A DNA stretch of 37,380 bases, taken from the NCBI GenBank assembly GCA_937891765.1, contig CALAGQ010000051.1:1-37380 (forward strand), written 5' to 3'. This DNA comes from an uncultured Nitrospina sp. (GTDB lineage: Bacteria > Nitrospinota > Nitrospinia > Nitrospinales > VA-1). How positions within the stretch are numbered: the first letter of the stretch is position 1; each line of letters begins with the position of its first letter. A program made the translations under genes and the position numbers. The notes beneath the pieces were generated by a model, which was given only the letters and a program-made list of their open reading frames with translations, was not told the DNA's origin and did not search any database. This document shows positions 24,749 to 32,928 of the stretch, piece by piece.

Positions 24749-25731
24749 TACAGTTTGGCGCCATGGCGTTTAAGCAGGTCGGCAATATCCATATTTCCAT
24801 TGGCGATGGCAATATGCAGCGGACCTCGACCATCTGCACCTTTTGCATTTGCATTGGCGCCGTGAACAAGGAAAAGCCTGACCATTTTTTGTTGGTTCCA
24901 CCTTGCTGCTTCATGAAGCGGAGTGTGGCCATCGTTATCCTGATGATGAATCGGGGCGCCATTAAGAATTAGAAACTTGGCAATAATCAGAGTGCCTTTT
25001 TCCGCCACCCAATGCAGGGCCGAGCGGCCCAGCCTGTCTACGGCACCGATGTCGGCCCCTCTTTTGAGTAAAAGTTTGATGAGCTTCATATTACCCCGGG
25101 CGATGGAAGCGTGTAGCGGAGTGTTGCCCCATTCCGATCGAGTGTTCACGTTGGCGCCTCTTTCGATCAGCGCATGGGTGGCTTTGACACTGCCCTGATC
25201 GCTGGCCAGGTGGAGAGGGGTGTAGCCAAAACTATCTTTAGCCTCCATTTCGGCACCCTGATCGAGGAGTACAGGCACCAGTTCATTCAGATCTTCCAGT
25301 GCCGCGATATGCAGAGGGGTCAGGCCTTCATGGTCGGGGAGGTTGGCATCTGCCCCTCGCGCCAGCAATAAACGGACAAAGTTAAACCGGTTGTGAAAAA
25401 CAGATTTGTAAAGGGGCGTGATGCCGCGTTTATCTTGCGCATTGATGTCTAAACCGATGAGCAGTCTCTCGGCTTGTTCCAGGTCTTCCACCTCAATGGC
25501 GTTGAATAATTGTTCGGGAGTAGCGGGGGTAATGTCTTCTTCCCGATCTGCAGAAATTATTGAGATCAGGTTGAGCGGTTTGGTTTTAGAAGATGAGCCG
25601 GTAGTCGCGAGTTTACCGAAGAGAGGGTCTGCTACGAAGGGCAGTTTATCCACTCCGGCAAAAGCCAGCCCCGATCCCAAAAACAACAGGGACAAAAATT
25701 CAGCAATCCCGATTTTCCATATAAGGCCCAT
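24748..25731 (-). CDS. exported ankyrin-repeat protein, 327 aa
   Basis: An N-terminal signal sequence (IAEFLSLLFLGSGLAFAG) is followed by about seven ankyrin repeats from residue 75 to the end. Each shows the TPLHxAA...GNxxLVxLLLxRGAD pattern, for example GLTPLHIAALEDLNELVPV and GHTPLHEAARWNQQKM. Ankyrin stacks bind other proteins; with a signal sequence this one should act in the periplasm. The middle gene of a minus-strand set: cNMP-binding protein, ankyrin protein, small membrane protein. Confidence 0.9.
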   Translation of the reverse strand: MGLIWKIGIAEFLSLLFLGSGLAFAGVDKLPFVADPLFGKLATTGSSSKTKPLNLISIISADREEDITPATPEQLFNAIEVEDLEQAERLLIGLDINAQDKRGITPLYKSVFHNRFNFVRLLLARGADANLPDHEGLTPLHIAALEDLNELVPVLLDQGAEMEAKDSFGYTPLHLASDQGSVKATHALIERGANVNTRSEWGNTPLHASIARGNMKLIKLLLKRGADIGAVDRLGRSALHWVAEKGTLIIAKFLILNGAPIHHQDNDGHTPLHEAARWNQQKMVRLFLVHGANANAKGADGRGPLHIAIANGNMDIADLLKRHGAKL

Positions 25732-25814
25732 GAAATGATTGTGCCATCCATTTAGAAAATAGGCAATACATGCTCATTAACAAGAATACTGGGGTTTAAA
25801 TGGGAGCCGTTTTA

Positions 25815-26447
25815 TTATAGGGTTAATTTTTTCTTCAACGCAGTATTCAATACGTGCAGTTTTTTATTTTCCGTTTCGAGTTCCTGAACTCTTTTTTTAC
25901 AGGAGGTATAAAGGTCGCGGGCTCCCTTCCACATTTTAGCTGAGACCACATAATCTGCCTTCAATTTGTCCGCAGTATTTTTTAAAAGCAGTTCAATAAA
26001 CCGATCCCGCAAATCGTGATCCTGTTCAGTAATGCCCCAGTCAATTTCCACCACCTCAGCATTTTTGCCTTCAGGCACTTCCACTGTGGCGGTCCGCCCC
26101 ATGGAAGCGGCCACAGTCAGCTCACCAAAACAGGTGACAGGTTTGATATTAGCGAGAGTCCTGTCACCGGAGCGGATACGGGCCTCACCTTTTAACAACC
26201 AGAAAATGGTGTTTTCAACATCCTCCTGGCGGACAATAATTTCTTCGGATTCGAAATTCTTGTAGCGGATGTAGGCGTTTTTATCCGCGTCAGCCAACCG
26301 GGAGAGTTCTTTTAATATTTCCTCGTCCTCTGAAAACATTTCGGTAAAAAATGGAACTTGCTGTAAAACAGAAATGGCGACAGGAAATTTGGCTGCTTGC
26401 CTTTTATTAATTTTTTTTAAAACTTCCCTCAACGCTTTGTCGTTCAC
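25815..26447 (-). CDS. cyclic-nucleotide-binding-domain protein with C-terminal coiled coil, 210 aa
   Basis: Residues about 30-140 look like a cNMP-binding fold: YKNFESEEIIVRQ, TIFWLLKGEARI, KPVTCFGELTVAASMGRTATVEV. The rest is a helical, Lys/Glu-rich coiled coil (ELETENKKLHVLNTALKKKL). There is no helix-turn-helix, so it is not a CRP-type activator; it probably senses a ligand and signals by protein contact. The start is GTG with GGAG six bases upstream. First of the set with the ankyrin and membrane genes. Confidence 0.8.
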   Translation of the reverse strand: MNDKALREVLKKINKRQAAKFPVAISVLQQVPFFTEMFSEDEEILKELSRLADADKNAYIRYKNFESEEIIVRQEDVENTIFWLLKGEARIRSGDRTLANIKPVTCFGELTVAASMGRTATVEVPEGKNAEVVEIDWGITEQDHDLRDRFIELLLKNTADKLKADYVVSAKMWKGARDLYTSCKKRVQELETENKKLHVLNTALKKKLTL

Positions 26448-26474
26448 CCGATTCTCCTGCTTCGCATAAGATCG

Positions 26475-26504
26475 TTACAAAATATTTTATATAGCTCTTA
26501 TACT
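26475..26504 (+). promoter_or_regulatory. possible promoter for the BLUF gene
   Basis: TTACAA, 18 bases, TATACT on the plus strand, about 225 bases before the BLUF start. The long leader would contain two inverted repeats, GGGATTTC/GAAATCCC (26528-26563) and GGTTTCA/TGAAACC (26660-26685), which could be regulator sites. Consensus matching by eye only. Confidence 0.3.
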
Positions 26505-26730
26505 ATTATCTCTCATATCCTGTAAATGGGATTTCACTGCACTCGCTTTGGGATGGAAATCCCGGAAAAACTTTGGCGACAAGGTGCTTGAGTGAGGGTG
26601 CACAAATTGTGTTAAAGGCCTGAGTTGTTGATATCTATGCGCTGTTTTTTGCCAATCGGGGTTTCAGTGTTAAGGTATTGAAACCGTTTATCGAAATTAG
26701 TGACCAATTTTTTGGAAGGGGCCAAAAAGA

Positions 26731-27162
26731 ATGCACGAACTGTTCTATTGCAGTATGGCCGTAAGGGAAATGCTGGATGCCGACATTGTGGATATGTTGA
26801 AAGTGGCACGGGAAAAAAATGCCCGACTTGGTGTAACTGGACTTTTGGTTTATCAAAAACGAACCAGGGAGTTCATGCAGATTTTAGAGGGTGAGAAGCA
26901 GGTCATATTTGATTTGCTGGAAACCATCATTGCTGATAAACGGCACCAATCTTTGCATTTGATTTATGACGGAGTGATCCCGGCAAGAAATTTCAAGGAC
27001 TGGAGTATGGCTTTTGCGGAGCTGGAGTCGGTTGACAAATCCAAACTGGAGGGGATTTCGGAGTTTCTTGAAAAAGGGTACACCCATGAGCTAGTCAAAG
27101 AAAAACCTTCTTATGCTACCAGCTTGATGCAGACTTTCAAGGATAATCTGCCTGTTTCTTGA
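26731..27162 (+). CDS. BLUF-domain blue-light photoreceptor
   Basis: A 143-aa single-domain flavin photoreceptor. All residues of the BLUF photocycle are present: Tyr6 in ELFYCS, Asn30 in EKNARLGVTG, Gln50 in FMQILEG, and Trp91/Met93 in DWSMAF. It should bind FAD and rearrange hydrogen bonds around Tyr and Gln on blue light. There is no EAL, GGDEF or other output domain, so the signal passes to a partner; the short helical C-terminus (about 105-143) is the likely contact. GGAAGGGG lies upstream of the ATG. Confidence 0.93.
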   Translation: MHELFYCSMAVREMLDADIVDMLKVAREKNARLGVTGLLVYQKRTREFMQILEGEKQVIFDLLETIIADKRHQSLHLIYDGVIPARNFKDWSMAFAELESVDKSKLEGISEFLEKGYTHELVKEKPSYATSLMQTFKDNLPVS

Positions 27163-27166
27163 AGAG

Positions 27167-27439
27167 TTACTCGTCTCCTGCGGGGATACCCTGTTTCCAG
27201 ATGATTTGTTTGTCCTTGTTCTTGATATAGGCATATTCGTCGTCAGATTTTTCATCGAGAGTGAGCGGGTCGTTCACGTCCACTACCATGGCTGAAACTT
27301 TTTCCATGTTGCCACCGAGCTGTAAAAATATTTGATCGCCGTTCTCCATTTTCTGACTTTTGTAAATGAACAGAAAATTGTAGTAATGCGAGAAATATAA
27401 CGGGACATCCGCGTATTTTTCGAAACTTTCATCCGTCAT
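27167..27439 (-). CDS. hypothetical protein, 90 aa
   Basis: A soluble acidic protein with alternating strands (YFSHYYNFLFIYKSQ, GDQIFLQLGG, VSAMVVDVNDP, YAYIKNKDKQIIWKQG). No signal sequence or membrane helix and no recognised family. It ends five bases from the convergent BLUF gene. Ribosome-binding site weak (GGGA at long distance). Composition and strand pattern support a folded domain. Confidence 0.6.
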   Translation of the reverse strand: MTDESFEKYADVPLYFSHYYNFLFIYKSQKMENGDQIFLQLGGNMEKVSAMVVDVNDPLTLDEKSDDEYAYIKNKDKQIIWKQGIPAGDE

Positions 27440-27502
27440 AAAAAATAATTTCCCATTTTTTATAAGCCCTGGTTCAAAATTAATTACCCTTTGCGTTCTT
27501 CC

Positions 27503-27817
27503 CTACCGCTTTTTTATTTTTAGGAACAGGCCATAAAGCATAAAACCACCCAAGCTCAATTTGAAAACTAGGCTTCCCCAGAATTGAAAAGGATGGGTTC
27601 CCATGAGTATTTTCACTTCCCCCTCCTGGACATTAAATGATCTCATCTCTCCCGTATAAAGCATTCTAAGACTGGAAAAGATCAATAGTGCCGCAAATGC
27701 GAAGAACACAATATTGGTGGCGCTTTTCCGGATGTCGGGCTCAAGCAGGTAGTTCACCAAAAAGCCCAGTATGACAATAACAACGACACCTACAATGATT
27801 AAAGTGGTCAGGTCCAT
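27503..27817 (-). CDS. small integral membrane protein, 104 aa
   Basis: Three hydrophobic helices: LIIVGVVVIVILGFLVNYLL, the NIVFFAFAALLIFSSL segment, and WGSLVFKLSLGGFMLYGLFL. The loops are short and charged, with a basic C-terminus (KIKKR). No recognised family. It follows the MarC gene on the same strand after about 37 bases and is probably cotranscribed with it. Confidence 0.65.
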   Translation of the reverse strand: MDLTTLIIVGVVVIVILGFLVNYLLEPDIRKSATNIVFFAFAALLIFSSLRMLYTGEMRSFNVQEGEVKILMGTHPFQFWGSLVFKLSLGGFMLYGLFLKIKKR

Positions 27818-27854
27818 TTTTTCGGGATTAAGAATGTTTTTATTGCGGGCGATT

Positions 27855-28475
27855 TTAAGACAGTCCGGGTAGAAGAACTTTTAATTCATCGGCGATCATC
27901 CCTATCGCCATGCTACCCAGGAGCAGACCCATAACTTGAGTGATGAACTTGATGCTCCCTTTCCCCAAAAATTTTAAAATCCTGTTGGCGAGTTTTAAAG
28001 AGATCCAGATCAGAATACCTATCAGTACAAATTCTACAATAGATATTAGTTTGGCTGACCATAGAGTGAACTCGCTGGATTGAATGATCACCAGACTTAT
28101 GGCGGCTGGCCCAATGAAAAGGGGAAAGGTCATGGGCATTAAAGCAATATCATCTTTAACGTCCCCCTCTTCGGAAAGTAACTGCGCGGGCTTGTTGCCG
28201 GTGAGCATGGTGAAAGCGATGTAGACCAGAAAAACTCCGCCTATCAATTTGAATGCTGGCATTTGAATGCCGAAAAACCCCACAATATATTTTCCCAATA
28301 AGAAAGATGCGGTTAATAACGCTACTGAAGCGCAACTGGTTTTGAAAATTATTGAGTTATGTTCCGCATCGGTCTTATTGGCGGTCAGAGAAATGTAAAC
28401 GGGAAGGTTGCCGATAGGGTCGATGACGGCCAGTAAAATCACAAAAGTTTTTATTAGCTCAGTAATATCGTCCAT
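27855..28475 (-). CDS. MarC-family integral membrane protein
   Basis: 206 aa with six membrane helices, typical of the MarC/UPF0056 family. Family signatures are the FVILLAVIDPIGNLPVYISL N-terminus and the MPMTFPLFIGPAAIS segment before the fourth helix. Despite the old name, MarC is not known to give multidrug resistance; the substrate is unknown and amino-acid or metabolite efflux has been suggested for relatives. First gene of a short minus-strand group. Confidence 0.9.
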   Translation of the reverse strand: MDDITELIKTFVILLAVIDPIGNLPVYISLTANKTDAEHNSIIFKTSCASVALLTASFLLGKYIVGFFGIQMPAFKLIGGVFLVYIAFTMLTGNKPAQLLSEEGDVKDDIALMPMTFPLFIGPAAISLVIIQSSEFTLWSAKLISIVEFVLIGILIWISLKLANRILKFLGKGSIKFITQVMGLLLGSMAIGMIADELKVLLPGLS

Positions 28476-28635
28476 TTTTTATTGTTTTTCCGTTTTTTAT
28501 TTCAAACAAAGTTGTCAAAATTTTCACTCATTTTGTCTAAAGGATAAGCTTGATTTCCTGTGCCAAAAAAATTCTATTTTTAATAGAGGTTAAATTTATA
28601 TTTGTCCCTATTGTTTCTCTTGCAGAATAATTTTT

Positions 28636-28881
28636 ATGCCCGCATTTGTTTATAGTTGTGAAAATTGTTCCAACGAACTGAGGTTCCTGGTTTCTCTCCT
28701 TTTGGAAGGGACTATAAACATGCACTGTCCCAAGTGTGATGTTCTGAGAAAGCTTTATCTGACGCGAGAAGGAAACGTGGGCAAGGACTGGTGCAGAAAG
28801 CTGGTGATTAGTAACAAAAAAAGAAGGGATGAAGATGGCCTCTACAAATCACCAGTGAGGGTGCAGGCCCTTGCCGGTTGA
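28636..28881 (+). CDS. small zinc-ribbon protein, 81 aa
   Basis: Two CxxC pairs (CENC at 8-11 and CPKC at 31-34) make a single zinc ribbon of the FmdB-like kind, beginning MPAFVYSCENCSNELRF. A basic tail follows (RKLVISNKKRRDEDG). Such proteins are often small regulators or accessory proteins, and no partner is obvious here. No strong ribosome-binding site. It ends eight bases from the convergent CBS gene. Confidence 0.6.
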   Translation: MPAFVYSCENCSNELRFLVSLLLEGTINMHCPKCDVLRKLYLTREGNVGKDWCRKLVISNKKRRDEDGLYKSPVRVQALAG

Positions 28882-28889
28882 GAAAAAGC

Positions 28890-29180
28890 TCAGTCCTCAG
28901 AAGTTGTCGGATCATAACTCCCCAAGCCGAACAGGTTCATGTAATAAGAAAATGTATTTTTTACGGTGATAATGCCCACCACCTTGCGGGTAAAATCCCT
29001 TTCTGTGATGATTCCCACATGGTTTCCATTTTCGGTGGTGAGAATGGCGCTGGCATTTTCCTCATCCATCATGTGGGCGGCCTCTTGAATGGTGGCTTTC
29101 ACATCAATGCTGACAACAGGGGTGGTCATGAAATCCCCTATTTTTTCTTTTGGGTGTTCAGATTGCGGAAATCCTGTCAT
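28890..29180 (-). CDS. CBS-domain protein with an internal deletion, 96 aa
   Basis: The N-terminal half is a normal first CBS motif: IGDFMTTPVVSIDVKATIQE, then ILTTENGNHVGIITERDFTRKVV. In a usual CBS pair a second repeat of about 55 residues follows, but here RKVV runs straight into VGIITVKNTFSYY, which is the end of a second CBS motif. The middle of the pair seems to have been lost in frame, probably between similar VVGIIT sequences. It may still form a dimeric nucleotide-binding unit. AGGAG precedes the ATG. Confidence 0.75.
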   Translation of the reverse strand: MTGFPQSEHPKEKIGDFMTTPVVSIDVKATIQEAAHMMDEENASAILTTENGNHVGIITERDFTRKVVGIITVKNTFSYYMNLFGLGSYDPTTSED

Positions 29181-29309
29181 GGGAGTCTCCTAATTTTTTT
29201 TGGAGTTATAGATTGAAGTAAAAATCACAAAATGGTTTGGTATAGGGTAATTTAAGAGTCAGATTATATCTATTAACAATTTTTTACAATTTGGAACTTC
29301 AGAATCATT

Positions 29310-30032
29310 TTATCCTTTATTGGGGCTGGCTTGCCAACTTTTATAGAGCCAGACCCACGCCAGGAAAATGCCTGTCCAACCCAGATAAAACATCATATTT
29401 GAAAGTGCTTGGTCAACGCCCCACAAATCAAAGTGGTTGAACAGGTTGCGCCAGTCGTGCGCCTCCATACCCAACCCTCCGATCAGGGGAAGTTTTAAGA
29501 ACCGTCCATCCGCCATATAAATACTCACATCAATAAAATTGCCAAAAAACCAAAGCAGAGCGAACGCGGTTCCTGCTCGATCCCTGTGATAAAAAAAGGA
29601 TGCAAAGACGATAAAGGGGATCAGTAGCTGGTTCAGGCTTCCTCCAAGAATCATCAGGGTATTGTTGCCGAATAATCCAAAGAGGGCGTGCCCGGCTTCA
29701 TGAAACACGAGGTTTACATTATGAACCAGACCGTTAAATAGAGACCAGTCTTCTATCCGCGTTGTTTTGGGTAAAAAGACTCCGTGCAGTAAAAACAGCA
29801 ACGAAAGAAAAATGAACAGGGGGGTTGTGACCGGTTTCCAGGGATGGGCTAAAAAAGCAAAGCGGGCGGGTATTTTTTCCGCCAGGGTTTTTTTCTCGTT
29901 TTCTATATTATTTTCATTTTCCCTGATTTCAGTCTGCCGATCCTGATAAGCCCGGTATTTGGCAAAGATCACTCCACAGTGAACGCAGGTTTTGCTGTCG
30001 GGTTGCTCAAACCGGCATTTAGGGCAAATCAT
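29310..30032 (-). CDS. zinc-ribbon membrane protein with HEAGH metalloprotease-like motif
   Basis: 240 aa. An N-terminal zinc ribbon has Cys3, 6, 16 and 19 (ICPKCRF, TCVHCGVIFAKYRAYQ). A charged linker follows, then about five membrane helices from residue 68. FHEAGHALFG at 110-119 sits in a membrane segment as in M50 site-2-type metalloproteases and their relatives. The GNFIDVSIYMADGR segment may supply a third ligand. It could be an intramembrane protease or a non-catalytic M50-like protein. Substrate unknown. Confidence 0.75.
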   Translation of the reverse strand: MICPKCRFEQPDSKTCVHCGVIFAKYRAYQDRQTEIRENENNIENEKKTLAEKIPARFAFLAHPWKPVTTPLFIFLSLLFLLHGVFLPKTTRIEDWSLFNGLVHNVNLVFHEAGHALFGLFGNNTLMILGGSLNQLLIPFIVFASFFYHRDRAGTAFALLWFFGNFIDVSIYMADGRFLKLPLIGGLGMEAHDWRNLFNHFDLWGVDQALSNMMFYLGWTGIFLAWVWLYKSWQASPNKG

Positions 30033-30376
30033 TGCATGTTTGCGGTAAAGTTAAAGGCCGGGATATCAAAGGTCATCCTCCTTGGCAGGGCGGTTAAAAA
30101 GAACTGGCTTTTATTAAGTTTTTGATTTACAATGGGTAATACTTTAGCGATTTAGCCGTCTAGAGAATGACAGGTGTTTTGCCAAAGCTGTTAATGTTTT
30201 GGTTGAGTAGCCGAACCTTCGGTTGTCTGATTCTTCTTCCCTTGTTTTCTCACTAAGCTCAAATCCTCATTTATCAATTATAGCTCAAAGTTCTCGAAGT
30301 ATAGCTCTTTGAGCGCCATCTAATGGGCTGGCTATGCTCCGATCACGGAGTTTGCCATCCTCTAAAAGGAAAACAC
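30033..30376 (+). promoter_or_regulatory. leader of the RNA helicase gene with hairpins
   Basis: No ORF is credible here. Just upstream of the helicase start lie GCTCAAAG/CTTTGAGC (30283-30314, loop 16), CTCCG-ATCA-CGGAG (30337-30350) and direct repeats TATAGCTC. DEAD-box helicases often have long structured leaders that respond to cold or to their own level. Whether this leader does so is inference. Confidence 0.4.
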
Positions 30377-31717
30377 ATGTTAATGGAATCAACAACCGTG
30401 GGCTTTGATGCCCTCAATCTCGCCGAACCTATTTGCCGCGCTGTTAGTGGTGAGAAGTATGACACCCCCACCCCTATTCAGCAGCAGGCCATCCCGCATC
30501 TTTTGCAAGGCCGGGATCTTTTAGGATGCGCGCAAACCGGAACGGGAAAAACGGCAGCTTTTGCTCTACCTATTTTGCACCGCTTGTCCGAGAAGCGTCA
30601 AGCTCCCGGATCCAAGGGACCGCGTGCGCTGATACTCACACCCACCCGGGAACTGGCTTCGCAGATCAGTGACAGCTTTCGGGTTTATGGTAAGCATCTG
30701 AGTTTAAAGCAGGCAGTGGTGTATGGAGGGGTGAGCCCGAAACCGCAAATCAGCGCCTTAAGGCGAGGGGTAGATATTTTGGTTGCCACTCCCGGCAGGC
30801 TGATCGACTTGTATAACCAGAGATGTCTTCGCCTGGATCAAATAGAGATATTTGTCCTCGATGAGGCGGATCGCATGCTGGATATGGGTTTCCTGCCCGA
30901 TATTAAAAAAATCTTCGCGATGACACCGGACAACCGTCAATCGATGATGTTTTCCGCTACGCTTCCCGATGATATTCTGCGTTTGACAAAACAATTTCTC
31001 AATGACCCGGTCAAAGTTTCTGTGAACCCTCCGGCCAGTACGGTGGATCGAATCGATCAGCGTGTTTTGTTTGTGGATCGCGAAAACAAAGGGGCCTTGC
31101 TGGAGTCAGTGCTACAAGGAGATGGCATCTATAGGGCGCTGGTATTCTCGCGCACCAAACATGGAGCCAATCGAATCGTCAAGAACCTGGGTAAGGCCAA
31201 AATCAAGGCGGATTCGATTCATGGAAATAAATCCCAAGCGGCGCGTATGGAAGCGTTGAAACAGTTTCGTGCCGGCAAAGTTCAGGTTCTGGTAGCGACC
31301 GATATCGCATCACGGGGTTTGGATGTGGAGGGAATTACCCATGTCATCAACTACGAGCTTCCTAATGAAGCTGAGAGCTATGTTCACCGTATCGGCAGAA
31401 CAGCCAGAGCGGGAGCAACGGGTGTGGCCCTTTCATTTTGTGATGCCGGAGAAAAAGGCTATCTGCACAATATTGAAAGAACCATTAACCGGTTGGTAAC
31501 CGTGGTCGATGATCATCCTTTCCACTCGGCATCTATTGCCGCAAAACCAAAACGTGGAAGCGCAGGAGGAAATACATCCGGAAGAAAATTTTCATACGGA
31601 CGTAATTCTAACTCCTCTGCAAAACCGGGGAAAAATCAGAACAGGAAAAAATATTTTTCAGCAAAACCCGGTAAAAAGGTCCGGAGCCGTAGCCCCCGAT
31701 CAGCAGCGAGCGTTTAA
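30377..31717 (+). CDS. rhlE: DEAD-box ATP-dependent RNA helicase, RhlE type
   Basis: 446 aa from the ATG at 30377, which has AAGGA upstream; an earlier frame from 30323 crosses the leader hairpin and is unlikely. Motifs in order are the Q motif (GFDALNL...TPIQQQAIP), AQTGTGKT (I), PTRELASQ (Ia), TPGRLID (Ib), DEAD (162-165), SAT (III), and HRIGRTARAG (VI). The C-terminal 70 residues are basic and rich in Gly, Ser, Asn and Lys, as in RhlE, and bind RNA. It unwinds RNA duplexes in ribosome assembly or RNA decay and is often needed in the cold. A perfect hairpin follows 22 bases after the stop. Confidence 0.93.
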   Translation: MLMESTTVGFDALNLAEPICRAVSGEKYDTPTPIQQQAIPHLLQGRDLLGCAQTGTGKTAAFALPILHRLSEKRQAPGSKGPRALILTPTRELASQISDSFRVYGKHLSLKQAVVYGGVSPKPQISALRRGVDILVATPGRLIDLYNQRCLRLDQIEIFVLDEADRMLDMGFLPDIKKIFAMTPDNRQSMMFSATLPDDILRLTKQFLNDPVKVSVNPPASTVDRIDQRVLFVDRENKGALLESVLQGDGIYRALVFSRTKHGANRIVKNLGKAKIKADSIHGNKSQAARMEALKQFRAGKVQVLVATDIASRGLDVEGITHVINYELPNEAESYVHRIGRTARAGATGVALSFCDAGEKGYLHNIERTINRLVTVVDDHPFHSASIAAKPKRGSAGGNTSGRKFSYGRNSNSSAKPGKNQNRKKYFSAKPGKKVRSRSPRSAASV

Positions 31718-31738
31718 AGTACCAAATCGATATTTTGA

Positions 31739-31770
31739 TTCATGCGCCCTTTATTTAAAGGGCGCATGAA
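31739..31770 (+). terminator. perfect 15-bp hairpin after the helicase gene
   Basis: TTCATGCGCCCTTTA and its exact complement are separated by TT, giving a 32-base perfect palindrome. No T tract follows, so it may stabilise the 3' end or act as a transcription or RNA-processing boundary rather than a classical terminator. Confidence 0.5.
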
Positions 31771-31943
31771 GATAAATACAGCATCGCCCCCTCCGTTATC
31801 CCTTCCCTCAAAAGCTATTTTTCTGTCACCCACAACCTCTTTTAAGATATTTTCTATGGAAGAAGCCCCTATGAGCGATTAGAATAGAGGAGACTATTAA
31901 ACATTGATGATCACGCTTTATTAACCTTCATAGAGATATTCTT

Positions 31944-32786
31944 ATGACCGATTTGGCTGGAATGAAAGTTATGATCGTTGACGATACCCCCGCTAATATT
32001 GATGTGTTGCGGCGCATCCTCGAAGGTTTTGAAATATCTATCGCCATGAATGGTGAATCTGCGTTAACCCTGGTAGAAAAAAACCGGCCCGACCTGATTT
32101 TGTTGGATGTGATGATGCCGGGAATTGACGGGTTTGAAACTTGCAAAAGATTAAAGGCCAATCCGGCTACCAAGCATATTCCGGTCATCTTTGTGACGGC
32201 AAAAACTGAAGTGGACGATGTCGTCCGCGGTTTCAAAGTAGGGAGTGTGGATTACATCGCCAAGCCGTTTAAAAGGGAAGAGGTCGTCAGCCGAGTTGAA
32301 GCGCATCTGAAAATTGAGCAGTTGATTCAAGAAAAAGAAGGCCTGAATAAGAAACTGCAGGGTCAAAACAATGAACTGATCGAGAGTCAAAACCAATACC
32401 GGATAATTCTTGAGAAATCCTCTGACGGAGTATTTCGTTTGGATGCCGAAGGAAAAATATTAAGCAGCAATACACGGTTCACTTCTGCTTTGGGATTTGA
32501 ACCAAAAGATATTTTTGAAAGACCTGTGATGGATATTGTCAACTCAGAGGATCCCACAGGCATCCGCACCAAAATAGTGACACGCAGATTTGGAGAACGA
32601 GCCACTTCTAATTTAAAAGTGCAGTTTTGCGTTAACGAAAATTCTCCCATTTGGCAGGAGCGCAAATACCAGACCATGCTGTTGGATTCGTACGGTATCT
32701 GGAATTTACCCAATAATAAAATATATGAAAAGGGAACAGAGAAAACATATATGGGGGCAATTTGTATTGTGAAAAAGTCCGCATGA
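31944..32786 (+). CDS. response regulator with receiver and PAS-like domain
   Basis: 280 aa. The receiver (8-125) has Asp13/Asp14 in IVDDTP, phospho-acceptor Asp55 in LILLDVMMP, Thr85 in FVTAK, and Lys107 in AKPF. A coiled linker (KIEQLIQEKEGLNKKLQ) leads into a PAS domain (about 150-280: YRIILEKSSDGVFRLDAEGK). There is no kinase, GGDEF or DNA-binding domain, so output must be through a partner, or the receiver modulates sensing by the PAS domain. It lies on the same strand as, and about 45 bases before, a membrane micro-protein. Confidence 0.88.
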   Translation: MTDLAGMKVMIVDDTPANIDVLRRILEGFEISIAMNGESALTLVEKNRPDLILLDVMMPGIDGFETCKRLKANPATKHIPVIFVTAKTEVDDVVRGFKVGSVDYIAKPFKREEVVSRVEAHLKIEQLIQEKEGLNKKLQGQNNELIESQNQYRIILEKSSDGVFRLDAEGKILSSNTRFTSALGFEPKDIFERPVMDIVNSEDPTGIRTKIVTRRFGERATSNLKVQFCVNENSPIWQERKYQTMLLDSYGIWNLPNNKIYEKGTEKTYMGAICIVKKSA

Positions 32787-32830
32787 AAACCGGAGCTTTC
32801 CATTTTTCTTTCACTCTTATCAGGTAATCG

Positions 32831-32911
32831 ATGATGTTTAAATTCATGGTATGGTTTTCGGTTATTGTCACCATAGGCTTTATGGTGCTATTGGTGTTCG
32901 ATTACGGTTAA
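32831..32911 (+). CDS. single-helix membrane micro-protein, 26 aa
   Basis: ATGATG preceded by CAGGT, then an almost entirely hydrophobic stretch (FMVWFSVIVTIGFMVLLVF) ending DYG. It is immediately upstream of the ICMT-like gene, which also has a 55-aa one-helix gene at its other end. The length is typical of regulatory or complex-subunit micro-proteins. Evidence is the start signal and the hydrophobic pattern only. Confidence 0.45.
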   Translation: MMFKFMVWFSVIVTIGFMVLLVFDYG

Positions 32912-32928
32912 GGTTTATAAAAACGAAC

